64,000 nt of DNA from Capra hircus (GCF_001704415.2 NC_030826.1:32173324-32237323), one strand, 5' to 3'; counted from the stretch's first letter, positions 1 through 10,400 are shown. The notes: a model not told the origin generated them from the sequence alone. Program-made: numbers and translations.

Positions 1-169
1 GCATGGGGAGGGGCTGGTGCCACTGCAGTGGGGTGAGGAATGGTGAGCAGGGCTGACAGAGGACAGGAACCGAGATCTCAATGATAAATAGACTTCCTAG
101 GCTGGCCAAGGCTGAAAAGTAGTGCTGAAAGCATTTCCATTTCTCTATAAGGAAAACCTCTACAAAGGA

Positions 170-470
170 AGAAGAAATAGAGACACAGATGTAGAGAACA
201 GACTTACAGATACCAAGGAGGGAAGTTGGCCATGGGATGAATTGGGAGATTGGGATTGACCATATATATGTCAATTACTAACACTGTGTATAAAGTAGAT
301 AGCAAATGAGAACTTACTGTATAGTGCAGGGTATTCTACTCAATGCTCTATGGTGGCCTAAATGGGAAGGAAATCTGAAAAGGGAGGTGTATGTATACGT
401 ATAACGGATTCACTTTGCTGTACAGCAGAAACTAATTTTTTTAAAATATACCCTAAGAAAACCTCCCCTT
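170..470 (+). mobile_element. Ruminant L1 3' end fragment
   Basis: Reads as the 3' untranslated end of a ruminant L1: an 'agagaacagactta' block, then 'tactgtatagtgcagggta', then 'cactttgctgtacagcagaaact' in degraded form. It is 5' truncated with no coding sequence, and the A-rich end fades after 440. The exact subfamily was not determined. Confidence 0.8.
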
Positions 471-1261
471 TTGTACCATTAGGGAGAGATTATGATGTAA
501 GTTACAAACAATGAGGTTGTACCCACAAAAATGTCCCCAAAGCCAGACCTGACACCCCTACACCCTGAAAGGATTCAAAACATTCTTCGTCTTAATGAGG
601 TTACAGACTCAGACAAAAAAGATTTGTCATTTTCTAAAATGAGGAACAATTTGTTTTTTTCCTCTCTTTTAAATTCACCTGCCAAAATACCCCTGAATTT
701 CTTTCATCTGAAATCCTCGTCTTGCTCCACTGCCTACAGAACAAGCAGTTTCACCTCAATCATATCTCTTACGAGTCTGTTTTGTTAACATATCTCTCCT
801 TTGAACTGATATCTGCAAAGGGAAAGATTTTTTTAAATGGAGAGATCTTTAATCTTTGAAGGAGCTTACTCTTTATTTGACCCTTTAAAGGTCATTTCTC
901 CCCCAATACATTTATTTTAGCATCAATAAGCAAGGGATGGAAGAGACATAGACTAGCTGAATTATCATGAAGAATATTCCCTGTATAAATTAGTGTAACC
1001 AGGAAATTCACAGATGGCATAGGCTGTATCAAATAACACATACCGCTTCCTCTTGTTCCCTCTTGTTTTATCACTAAACAAGACAGTTCTTGCTGATAGC
1101 AAATTGTCCAATTGCTGATTATAACTCCATTCACACTGGTTTGTTTTTTTCTTTTTAATGTCCTGCCATTGCTGGACATGAATTCTGGATTCTATTTATC
1201 CTGGGGCATATTTAAGAGCAGCATGTCCTCAAAACTCTCATTTGAGAAGACACAAGAACCT
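471..1261. other. Unassigned AT-rich sequence
   Basis: No recognised repeat, conserved coding frame or splice-flanked block was seen. The short open frames at 531-788 and 892-1179 have no domain-like content and are treated as chance. Confidence 0.5.
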
Positions 1262-2038
1262 CTATGTCCATAGAACACTGTTCACAATAATGAAGATGTG
1301 GAAATATCCTAAATGTCCATCAATAGATGAACAGATAAAGAGGTGGTACATATACACAGTGGAATACGACTCAGCCATAAAAAGAATGAAATAATGCCAC
1401 CTGCAGCAATACCAACGCACCTAGAGGTTATCATACGAAGCAAAGTAAGTCAGAGAGACAAATGCTATATGATGTCACTTACATGTGGGATCTAAACTAG
1501 GGCGCAAATGAACTTGTGCACAAAACAGAAACAGATTCACATAGAGAACAGACTCAGGGTTACCAAGGGAAGAGGGGTGAGGGAGGAATGGGAGTTTGGG
1601 ATTAGCAGATGCAAGCTATTATATATAGGATGGATAAACAATGTTGTACTGTGTAGCACAGGGAACTCTATTCAGTGTCCTGCTTTCTTGGTGGCTCAGA
1701 TGGTAAAGAATCTGCCTGTAATGCAGGAGACTTGTGTTCAATCCCTGGGTTGCGAGGATCCCCTGGAGAAAGGAAAGGCTATCACCTTCAGTATCCTTGC
1801 TTGGAGAATCCCATGGATAGAGGAGGATACAGCCCATGGGGTCACAAAGAGTTGGACTTGACTGAGCAACTAACACAAACCATAACGGAAAAGAATAAAG
1901 AAAAAGAGTGTGTATATATGTATACGTTCACATATATGTATGTATACGTGTGCATGTATAACTGAATCATGCTGTACAGCAGAAATCAATCCAATGTTGT
2001 AAATCAACTATTCTTCAATAAAAAGAATAATAAAAAGA
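1262..2038 (+). mobile_element. L1 3' end interrupted by a SINE
   Basis: The ORF2-end/3'UTR signature 'gaatacgactcagccataa' is at about 1363, followed by the 3'UTR. A Bov-tA at 1683-1876 splits it. The L1 resumes at 1877 with 'aaccataacggaaaagaat' and ends in 'caactattcttcaataaa' plus an A-rich tail. The L1 therefore predates the SINE. Confidence 0.88.
1683..1876 (+). mobile_element. Bov-tA SINE nested in L1
   Basis: The tRNA-derived head ('cttggtggctcagatggtaa') is followed by the body and a BovB-related tail ('agttggacttgactgagcaa'). It is near full length. The internal pol III B box is degenerate ('tgttcaatccc'), so it is probably transcriptionally inert. No clear target-site duplication was seen. 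Confidence 0.92.
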
Positions 2039-3300
2039 GAGCATCTTGTCCTCAACACCAGGCCTGTTCTTGCTATAGTGAATAGTTGCTGAATTAAAGG
2101 TTAAATAATTGAATGAAAGATTAATGTCAAGAAACCACATGAGCATGTACACTCAATTCATTCATCCCGCTGTTGCCATTTTAGCACTCCGAGTTATCCA
2201 GACCCCTACATTTCATCATTTAAATCCATAAGACAGACCCAGAGAGATCTTCAAACAAGAAGCCCTCAAGCTAAGAAAAATTGGGAAATCCACCTAACAA
2301 TCGATGATCAGTTGATAGCAGCATGCAGCACTCAGAATTTCCATTCATGTTTTTCTCCAGCCTGCTCGCTCCTGTCCTGGGCCACAAGGCAACTTGGAAT
2401 TGAGAAGTGTTGATAAAATATAGAGGCGAGTCAATACCATTTAGTACTCTTACCTACCTGAAAAGACTCCTGCATTGATTACATCAACTAACGACATTCA
2501 AAGTACAGTATTTCTTAGGCTCATGTGCCAAACACAAGCTGATATGTTTAGAACATGAATACAACAGAACTTAGCTTCTATCCTGAAAGAGCTGACTACT
2601 TAGTGCAAATACTACCATAAAAAATTTGCTGTACTTTCAGGAGAAAAATAAGGCTTATTAAGAGATTTCCGTAAAGGGACTGTAGTCTATTCAGCTGTAG
2701 TATCTAAGCATCTAATACATGGAAGATGTAGCATCTCAGGGATTTATGAGACAATCAAAGGATTTGGTAATGACCAGTGGGCATAAATGCTGGAAAGAAT
2801 TGCACATGGTTTACTATATGTTTATATACAATGAATTCTGAAGGGTAGATGGTGGGTTCAGAGACTAAGTTCTATTCTCACAAAGGAGCCGGTGGTAACC
2901 CACAGCCAGGTGGCTAAGCCAATGGCTTGTGCAGGTTTGGCTTAATCACCCTTCTTATTCTTTTTTCTTCTTGTCTGAAATGCCCACTTCTTGCTATAGG
3001 GCCCTTACTGGAAAGCTTTAATCCTTGCTTCAAGACTTAACTAAAAATGCAGAATGTTTTGTAATCAAATTCTCTCAAAGTCTTTGCTTCCCTTTATTAC
3101 CTTCAGCAAATGTTAACTACAGCCTTTCAGTTCTCTCTCATCTGAATGTTGCTGGTTTGTGACATTTTTGGGCAATGAGTTTCTGATAAATGTATCTTTT
3201 AATAATTCCTTTGTCAATGTGGAGGGAAGGGATGTTTAATTGATTTCAAACTGAGGAAGAACTAGCTCAGTCTGCAGTTTTCTGTTTCAAGAAAAGGAAA
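2039..3300. other. Unassigned intergenic or intronic sequence
   Basis: No repeat family was recognised and no long open frame is present. The stretch leads into the polypyrimidine tract of the exon-like block at 3351. Confidence 0.45.
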
Positions 3301-3350
3301 ATACCATACAGGCTGGGAACTCTCAGAAAACAGCTTCCTTCTTCTTTCAG

Positions 3351-3430
3351 CATCTTCTGGGAATAACCATCAATTTGGAGTTAGTCCAGCCACAGCTGCA
3401 GAGAGCGCATCAATGTCTCTCATGGGAAAG
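3351..3430 (+). other. Exon-like block, 80 bp, two open frames
   Basis: Seen: a strong acceptor context (cttccttcttctttcag, ending at 3350) and a good donor (GGGAAAG then gtgggt at 3431). Read from base 3 it is open across all 26 codons, with a Ser/Ala/Gly-rich peptide beginning SSGNNHQFGVSP and ending exactly at a codon boundary. Frame 1 is also open; frame 2 has a stop. It does not match any repeat recognised here. I do not recognise the peptide. It could be a coding exon, a lncRNA exon, or coincidence, because such acceptor/donor pairs arise by chance at this scale. Confidence 0.3.
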
Positions 3431-4706
3431 GTGGGTACTGAGGTCAGTGTTGGGCTAGGGGGCTGGAGGGCTTGGTAGCCTTGGGGTTGAAGCTGCTGTC
3501 TGGGGCATGGCCATCACATACAGTCAGATGAGGGAGCAGGGAACCCGGTCTGCAGAGGGACAAGAATAGACAGGTGAGATGTAAGTAAAAAAATGTCCAC
3601 AAGGAAAAGTACTGTGTATGCTGGCACGTGTTGGAGGCAAGGGCTTGTGACTTGGACTACCCTGGAGATGGATTTCAGATCCACCTTCTCGCTGTGGAAC
3701 TGACTAGTCCCCATGACTTCTGCAGTGATGCTGTCCTTTGCCTGTGACTTCCAATGTCTGCAGCTGGTGAAATTGTACCCTGGGCTGTCCCACATCCATC
3801 AACAACAGGCTTACCTTACCTATTCCTCTCCCTCCAGAGGCCTAGGAGGATCCTCTGCATGGCTGCCAGTCCACACATCTGGAAGAAATTGTCCCAGTGC
3901 TGGATTGTCTGTGTTGGATTTGGAATCACTGCCACTCCTTCCTAAGATTTAATCTGAAGATGCATACGCTAGGCACAACATCCTCTAAAAATCCCTCTTC
4001 CCATGATGGTCCAGGGGAGAGTCTGCTAGTGAGACACACTCGTGGGACGTTTGGAAGACGGATGAGAAGGGAAGGCATTCCTCTCCAGGTGGAGCTGCAG
4101 CCAGATAAATGCACAGAAAATGCACAGTGCTCTCCTGGTCCGCTCCAAGAAACTCCCTCATTGACGTTCGGGGCTGGAATCAGTGGGGTTATCTCATCTT
4201 TCATTTACACTTCCTGCTCTTCTAGTGGTTGTGTAAGACCCTAAATCTCTATACAAAGGTGCTTCATACCCCTAATACAAGAGTACCTATTTTCTTGACC
4301 TAATCCCCACAAATCGATATGTGTATCCTCTTCCTAGAGACCCAATGGAAATCGAGTGAATATCCTTCTGCTTTGGGTTTCCTCGCCCTCCTGCACAACC
4401 TCCATCTCCCCCTGGGATTTTGTTCGGAAGGAGGAAGCTGGCTTACCCATCTCATCACTTCTCTTCTCCCGGTGTCTTCCCCCTTCCCTCCTCACTGAGT
4501 ATTGGGTAGGAAGGAGCGAGCTGTTATTTACTACACATAATACTATGTAATCACAGTAAATGACTTTGTCCAATACTGAAGACATCAAAATAGTAAACAG
4601 AGAGTCGGTGAATGGAGCTAGAAACGACGACGCAGGAGGAACAGAGGTGGGAGACAAAGGAGGCGGTGAAGCTTCCGGCTATGACTATCAAGGCAGAGGA
4701 GAATGC
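3431..4706. other. Unassigned sequence, moderately GC-rich
   Basis: Several short overlapping open frames lie between 3514 and 4657 on both strands. None has recognisable motifs, and they shadow one another. No repeat family was identified with confidence. Confidence 0.45.
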
Positions 4707-4745
4707 CTAAAGCTGCTGCTGCTGCTGCCAAGTCGCTTCAGTCTA
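4707..4745 (-). mobile_element. Bov-tA 3'-end stub
   Basis: The (CTG)4 run followed by 'ccaagtcgcttcagtct' is the reverse complement of the terminal part of a Bov-tA. Only about 40 bp remain. Confidence 0.6.
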
Positions 4746-5153
4746 AAACTGGCAGGTCACAAGAAAAGAACATGAGTATGTCATTGAGAAATGTCGAGTT
4801 ACCCACCAGAGTCCTTAAATGAAGAGGGTATAAAGCGATTGGCCCTGGAGATGAAGACTAGGAGACCCACAGAGATGGAGACAGAGAAGGTTACTCTTCA
4901 TTTTAAGTCTCTTCGTAACTTTTTGTTTGTTTTTGAGGTCGTTGGACTCCTGGGTGAACGCAGGGCCACTGCAGAGTCTGTAGCCCAGATGGAGATGAAG
5001 GCCATCATCACTGACATGCCACTGGAAGTTGGACAGCTGACTGCCTTTGCAGTTAACTTCTGCCCTTGGCAGTAAATATTACCACAAATTTCCTTTAAGA
5101 AACGTGCTACACAAGAGGCAAGATGTATCTTGCACATTTAAAATTTTACGAAT
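4746..5153. other. Unassigned sequence
   Basis: A 94-codon open frame (4791-5075) is present but has no recognised domain, signal peptide or conserved neighbour. It is not called as a gene. Confidence 0.45.
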
Positions 5154-5345
5154 GGAGGACTTCCCTGGTGGCCCAGTGGTTAACACTTTGCCTTCCAATG
5201 CAGGGGGTGCTAGTTGGATCCTGGGTCAGGAAGCGAAGATCCCACATGCCTTACAGCAAACAAACAAACAAACATAAAACAGAAACAACACTGTAACAAA
5301 GTCAATAAAGACTTCAAAAATGGTCCGCATCAAAAGAAAAAAACT
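5154..5345 (+). mobile_element. CHR-type tRNA SINE
   Basis: The head 'cttccctggtggcccagtgg' continues 'ttaacactttgccttccaat'. The body reads 'agatcccacatgcc' and the tail 'caataaagacttcaaaaatg'. A (CAAA)n run (5258-5273) interrupts the middle. This cetartiodactyl SINE is older than Bov-tA and does not share its 3' tail. Confidence 0.85.
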
Positions 5346-5431
5346 TAATTTACGAATGTTTAATTCATAGAATCTGAGTATATTTTGTTCCATGTGTTTT
5401 TGCATCCACTGGGAGCAAATTTCTTTCTTTC

Positions 5432-5645
5432 TTTTTTTAATTGAGGTGCAGTTGATTTACAATGTTATATGAGTTTCAGGTGTACAGCATTGTGATTCAG
5501 TATTTTTACAGATTTTTACCCTATTAAAAGTTATTACGAGATAATGGCTATAATTCCTTGTGCTATACAATATATCCTTGTTGCTTATCTATTTTATACA
5601 TAGTACCTTGTATCACTTAATCCTATAACCCTAATTTGTAGAAGC
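5432..5645 (-). mobile_element. Ruminant L1 3' end, reverse
   Basis: The block 'aattgaggtgcagttgattt' followed by 'acaatgttatatgagtttca' and 'ccttgtgctatacaatata' is the reverse complement of the ruminant L1 3'UTR. The left edge is the 3' poly(A) side, seen as a T-rich run. Confidence 0.85.
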
Positions 5646-5864
5646 AAACTTTTTAACACAAAAAAATACTAAAGATTTTCAAAACCATTACATCCTTTTT
5701 GACCTACATTTCTTCCCATACTATGAGAACTAGGTATGTTAAAGTCACTTCATGATCGCATGAGTGAAATGGGGCAGGACTCTGCAGTCCTTCCCCACCG
5801 TGTCCTCTGCCTGCCTTTTGGTTTGTGGAAAAACCTCAGCCAAAAAACAACTTACTTAGAGAAA

Positions 5865-6118
5865 TGAGAAAATGCAGAAACAAAGAAAACAATCAAATAG
5901 GACAAAACAGTAATAGTTTAGTCATTAGGCAAAGTCAAGGATCTTTATTATATAATTTTATATTATATTATATTATCTATAGCTCTTGAGGAGGCACTAA
6001 ATGTTCTTAACTATAGCTAAAATAATATATCTATAGGGATATAGATTATTATCTTATCTTGACTAAACTATTACTGTTTTGCCCTGTTTATTGTTTTCTT
6101 TGTTTCTGCATTTTCTCA
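5865..6118. repeat. Inverted repeat, 58-59 bp arms, 137-bp AT-rich spacer
   Basis: The left arm (5865-5923) and the reverse complement of the right arm (6061-6118) agree at 56 of 59 aligned positions: an identical 29-bp block, a short divergent centre (one indel, two transitions), then an identical 20-bp block. Weaker similarity continues outward for about 18 bp. The spacer is AT-rich with TATTA-like runs. A transcript across it could fold into a long hairpin. It lies 60 bp upstream of a solo LTR. No transposase, terminal motif or known MITE signature was seen, so its origin is unknown. Confidence 0.9.
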
Positions 6119-6324
6119 CTAGTCTAATTAGCTATGTTCTATAATATAATATAAATAACATTCCGAGCCATATCCTATGAGTGTCTTCTAGATACTCAAG
6201 CCCTCATCAGGTAGAAGTTAACTACATGATGACCAGACTTTAGCCATGACATAAGCTGCCACAATTCTGAGAACTGACCTCAAAGCAATGGAAACAAATT
6301 GACCCTGGAACTGAAGATTTGTTA

Positions 6325-6440
6325 TTGTTTTTCAGTCACTAAGTTGCGTCCGACTCTTTGTAACCCCATGGACTGCAGCACGCTAGGCTTCCCCGTCCTT
6401 CACTATCTCCCAGAGTCTGCTCAGATTCATGTCCATTGAG
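6325..6440 (-). mobile_element. BovB 3' end, inverted relative to its neighbour
   Basis: This is the reverse complement of the BovB 3' terminus ('cgtccgactctttgtaac', 'catggactgcagcacgc', 'ttcatgtccattgag'). It forms an inverted repeat of about 115 bp with the 3' end of the adjacent plus-strand BovB (about 7375-7490). About 36 bp of unassigned filler (6441-6476) joins the two pieces. Confidence 0.85.
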
Positions 6441-6476
6441 TGAGTGAAGACTGTTTTAAGTACAGTTAATCTTTCG

Positions 6477-6978
6477 GGAATACCAGACCACCTGACCTGC
6501 CTCTTGAGAAACCTATATGCAGGTCAGGAAGCAACAGTTAGAACTGGACATGGAACAACAGACTGGTTCCAAATAGGAAAAGGAGTACGTCAAGGCTGTA
6601 TATTGTCACCCTGCATATTTAACTTATATGCAGAGTACATCATGAGAAACGCTGAGCTGGAAGAAGCACAAGCTGGAATCAAGATTGCCAGGAGAAATAT
6701 CAATAACCTCAGATATGCAGATGACACCACCCTTATGGCAGAAAGTGAAGAGGAACTAAAAAGCCTCTTGATGAAAGTGAAAATGGAGAGTGAAAAAGTT
6801 GGCTTAAAACTCAACATTCAGAAAACGAAGATCATGGCATCTGGTCCCATCACTTCATGGGAAATAGGGAAACAGTGGAAACAGTGTCAGACTTTATTTT
6901 GGGGGGCTCCAAAACTACTGCAGATGGTGATTGCAGTCATGGAATTAAAAGACGCTTACTCTTTGGAAGAAAAGTTAT
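6477..6978 (+). pseudogene. BovB reverse-transcriptase fragment
   Basis: An open frame entered from the truncated 5' edge encodes part of the RTE-clade reverse transcriptase, which copies LINE RNA at nicked target DNA. It shows fingers/palm motifs (IGKGVRQGCILSPCIFNLYA) and the catalytic YADD box at 6714-6725, intact here. The frame ends at 6978; homologous sequence resumes in another frame downstream, so frameshifts separate it from the C-terminal part. The endonuclease domain is missing. This is a non-functional relic, though its YADD box survives where the other two YADD-spanning copies have lost theirs. Confidence 0.9.
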
Positions 6979-7048
6979 GACCAATCTAGATAGCATATTG
7001 AAAAGCAGAGACATTACTTTGCCAACAAAGGTATGACTAGTCAATTCT

Positions 7049-7483
7049 ATGTTTTTTTCTGTGGTCATGTATGGATGTGAGAGTTGGACTGTGAAGAAAG
7101 CTGAGCGCCAAAGAATTGATGCTTTTGAACTGTGGTGTTGGAGAAGACTCTTGAGAGTCCCTTGGACTGCCAGGAGATCCAATCAGTCCATTCTGAAGGA
7201 GATCAGTCCTGGGTGTTCTTTGGAAGGAATGATGCTAAAGCTGAAACTCCAGTACTTTGGCCACCTCATGCAAAGAGTTGACTCATTGGAAAAGACTCTG
7301 ATGCTGGGAGGGATTGGGGGCAGTAGGAGAAGGGGACGACAGAGGATGAGATGGCTGGATAGCATCACCAGCTCGATGGACATGAGTTTGAGTGAGCTCT
7401 GGGAGATGGTGATGGACAGGGAGGCCTGGCGTGCTGCGATTCATGGGGTTGCAAAGAGTCGGACACGACTGAGCGACTGAACT
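7049..7483 (+). pseudogene. BovB ORF C-terminal fragment
   Basis: An open frame of about 143 codons matches the conserved C-terminal region of RTE LINE proteins (VVMYGCESWTVKKAE, then WCWRRLLRVPW). It is out of frame with the RT fragment. Its apparent start codon is internal to the original protein, so it is not a real translation start. Confidence 0.88.
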
Positions 7484-7805
7484 GAACTGAATCTTTTGCT
7501 CACAGTAAAAAACAATCAAGATGATGCTGATCAGACTACTGATGACCAATTTCAAAAAAGTGTCGAGCTGACTGTGCTGTTTCTAGATGGAAGCCCCCAC
7601 TCTGCCAGTAAAATCTCTTGCCCACTGGTTGTCAGTGCCAGGCAGTGGGTTTCAGCCTTTGGACAGGAGTCCACCCTCCCCTTCCTCTAACTGCCTCCCC
7701 CATATCTGTTGCTGGCATCCAAAATAAAGCAAACTTTCCTTTCCACCAACCTTGCCTCTTCACTCCTTATTGGCTCTAGGGCACACAGACCTCACTTTCG
7801 GTAAC

Positions 7806-8164
7806 CTGAGAACTCAGATGACCAAATGCTTAATTCATCAAGAACTTCCTCTTCACCTTAGAACTATGTGTCCTCTCTGCTTTGAGCAAGCAGGCAACAT
7901 CCAGGCAAAACAGTAGCATTCTGCAAACAACCTTGCTGCTGACATCCTGCGAAATTTTGACAAAAGCAATGCATAATTTTAAGCCTAGAATTTGTACCTG
8001 TTTAGATTATCATCAAGGTGACAAAAGGCACCATCTTTTTTTTTTCTATGAAAAGATATGCCTGAGACCGGATTGAAGAAAAGCAGGGAAATAATTCTGC
8101 CTTATAATATATAATAATTCTCTACTTTGGGCCACAATGTCAAAAGGAAACACCATGAGAACAA
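7806..8164. other. Unassigned sequence
   Basis: This lies between the LTR and a CHR SINE. No repeat or open frame of interest was seen. Confidence 0.45.
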
Positions 8165-8340
8165 TAGCTTGGGCACTTCCCTGGTAGTCTAGTGGTTAAG
8201 ACTCCACCTTCCAGTGCAGAGCCTGCAGGCTGGATCCCTGGTCTGGGAGCTAAGATCCCACATGCCTCTCAACCAAAAAATCAAAACAGAAGACAGAAGC
8301 CACATTGTAACAAATTCAATAAAGACTTTAAAAATGGTCT

Positions 8341-8343
<3 letters not shown>
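8165..8343 (+). mobile_element. CHR-type SINE
   Basis: 'cttccctggtagtctagtgg' head, 'agatcccacatgcctc' body and 'caataaagactttaaaaatg' tail. The A-rich tail has evolved into the adjoining CA microsatellite, a common SINE-tail outcome. Confidence 0.87.

Positions 8344-8379
<36 letters not shown>
8344..8379 (+). repeat. (CA)18 microsatellite
   Basis: An uninterrupted CA dinucleotide run at the 3' end of the CHR SINE. Uninterrupted runs of this length are usually polymorphic. Confidence 0.97.
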
Positions 8380-8381
<2 letters not shown>

Positions 8382-8822
8382 TACTTTTAAGAAATGATAC
8401 CTTGTTGCTTTGAAAACTTGAGCTAAGACAGATTTTTTTTCAGACTTCGCAAAAAAACTAAAATTTTTTTTGGCTTTTGTTGACATCAGTTTATCAAATA
8501 TTTGACAGGGAGAGCAAGAACAGATGCTTTTTAAATGATCTAGTCTTTTGGATATTTTTTTTTTTTAAAGAGACAGCAATGAAATGAGTTTTATCTGACA
8601 TTTATTTTAATTCTCACCTGACATTTTGATAAAGGATTTTGAGGGTCTTTTCTGCATTTCAGTTTCTCAGTAAGTCATTTTTTTTGCTTCCTTCCCTGGA
8701 CAGAGTCACATTTTGTTTGCAAAACCCTTCAGGAAGCTAAATCTATCTTGAGGGGTTTTTGTTTCAAATAATAGAAAAATATATCCAACCTTTCTTTAAA
8801 AGGGGGATTTATGATAAAGAAG
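8380..8822. other. Unassigned T-rich sequence
   Basis: Contains several T runs (for example near 8557-8568) but no repeat family was identified. Confidence 0.45.
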
Positions 8823-9018
8823 AGCTTCCCCGGTGGCTCAGTGGTAAGGAATCTGCCTGCCAATGTAGGGAACACACGAGACACAGGTTCACTCCCTGTG
8901 TCCAGAGGATGACAACCTGCTCCAGTATTCTTGACTGGGAAATCCCATGGACCAAGGAGCCTGACAGACTATGTCCATGGGATTGCCAACAGTTGGACAT
9001 GGCTGAGCACGTACAAAC
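8823..9018 (+). mobile_element. Bov-tA SINE
   Basis: Full-length form: 'ccggtggctcagtggtaagg' head through 'agttggacatggctgagca'. The B-box region is altered ('ggttcactccc'). Confidence 0.92.
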
Positions 9019-9689
9019 ATTATAATGAATTGGGAATTTTACCCCTCCCAAATATGGGAAAGGCTAGCCCAACCTCACTGGCTTTGGAAAAGGGTTGAGC
9101 TCAAACTAGAGAGATATTCTTCCTCGCCTGTTCCACATGGACCACCACAAAGCTTGGACCATCCATCATCATGGACTTCTCAAGGAAATCCCCAAATGGC
9201 ATGATTTCACTCAATTTCACGATTGTGAAAAAACGCTAACTACTCACCAGATTGTTGCAGGAACCAAGGAGCTGACTTATCTGCTGGACAACTGAAAATG
9301 AGCCTATGTTAGAGGAAAATAGTGCCTTCTCCCTTTTTTAAGACAAAGAAAACAAGATCAAAATCTGAAAGAACAGGAAATTGCTCCTGAAGGCTTTTCC
9401 AGGTAGTGATAAAAATGCCATTTTATCGCCATTGATATATCTGGACCACCTGGCAGCCTGCCTGCAAATAGGTAAGGGCATGCTAGAAAAACAAAAAAGA
9501 TAAGAGCCACCACCGAGTTTCCAAAGCTGTGCTCCTTGGTAGTGGTCATTAAAAACTGCACATTTCAACGGAAGACTTGGGGACAGCAGTCTGGCTACAA
9601 GGAACAAGCCTCTAGATGGCTATGTTCTCCAACAGAATTTCAGATGAATAAGTTGATTTTAGAGAGACAAATAAAGTGAGTAGGTACTC
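9019..9689. other. Unassigned sequence
   Basis: No repeat was identified with confidence. The minus-strand open frames at 9338-9607 have no recognisable content. Confidence 0.4.
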
Positions 9690-10075
9690 AAAGAAAAGAA
9701 CACCGCAGCATTCTTTAGAAGAGTGAAAAATTGAAAGTAATCTAAATGAATCTCCTGGGAGAGTATTCAGTAAACCCTTTTCATGAAAGTCCATACAGCC
9801 GTTTAAAAAAGATCTCAGAGAAATATATTCTTCACATGAACATATGTTCATGTCTAAGTTAAGTGAAAAAAAATAGGTTATTAAATAATAGTTCAATGTG
9901 ATTTCATTCTTGTCCAAAGTAAGTATGTCATTGGCTATGCCAAAGAAGGTAACGTTTGCAGTGTTTATCTCTGAGTGGTGGGTTATAGGGAGTTTATTCT
10001 ACTTTTTAAAAACTAGTATTTTCTACTTTCTTTCTATAACATACAAGTTAAATTTTTAAAAATACAGTGAACATG
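9690..10075 (+). mobile_element. L1M 3' region
   Basis: Old L1 3' sequence: 'cagcattctttagaagagtg', a 'tgtgatttcattcttgt' block, a 'ctctgagtggtgggttata' block, then a T/A-rich end. It is diverged, with no intact frame. Confidence 0.65.
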
Positions 10076-10121
10076 CTCATCAGTGGAAGAATCCTTTTGT
10101 AATGCAATCACACTTCTGTTT

Positions 10122-10400
10122 CTTGTTGTTCAGTTACTCAGTCCTATCTGGCTTTTTGCGACCCATGGACTGCAGCATGCCAGCCTTCCCTGTCCTTCAC
10201 CATCTCCCAGAGCTTGCTCAAACTCATGTCCACTGAGTCAGTGATGCCATCCAACCATGCCATCCTCTGTTGCCCCCTTCTCCTCCTGCCCTCAATCTTT
10301 CCCAGCATCAGGTGGCCAAAGTACTAGAACTTCAGCTTCAGCATCAGTCCTTCCAATGAATATTCAGGGTTGATTCCCTTTAGGATGGATTGTGGTTTGA
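10122..10400 (-). mobile_element. BovB 3' end with internal deletion
   Basis: Reverse BovB terminus beginning 'ttgttgttcagttactcagt'. Near 10300-10320 a block of about 36 bp normally between two 'gcatcagg' motifs is missing, leaving a single copy of the motif. Confidence 0.9.

Larger units (their letters stand above)
6477..7493 (+). mobile_element. BovB (RTE) LINE, 5' truncated
   Basis: It starts inside the reverse-transcriptase region ('gggaataccagaccacctg') and runs to the 3' terminus with a TGAAC-type simple tail ('ctgaactgaactgaa'). The copy is well preserved compared with others in the window. Target-site duplication cannot be resolved because the tail itself resembles the LTR flank. 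Confidence 0.95.
6178..7805 (+). mobile_element. Solo ERV LTR, family A copy 1, split by BovB
   Basis: The left part (6178-6320) begins TGAGTGTCTTC and includes 'catgacataagctgcc' and 'ttgaccctggaactgaag'. The right part (7494-7805) includes 'aaacaatcaagatgatgctg', a polyadenylation signal AATAAA (7723-7728) and ends 'ttcggtaac'. Without the inserted BovB the LTR is about 460 bp, matching the copy at 52618-53290. No flanking internal retroviral genes were seen, so this is a solo LTR. The terminal CA is altered to CC. Confidence 0.8.
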
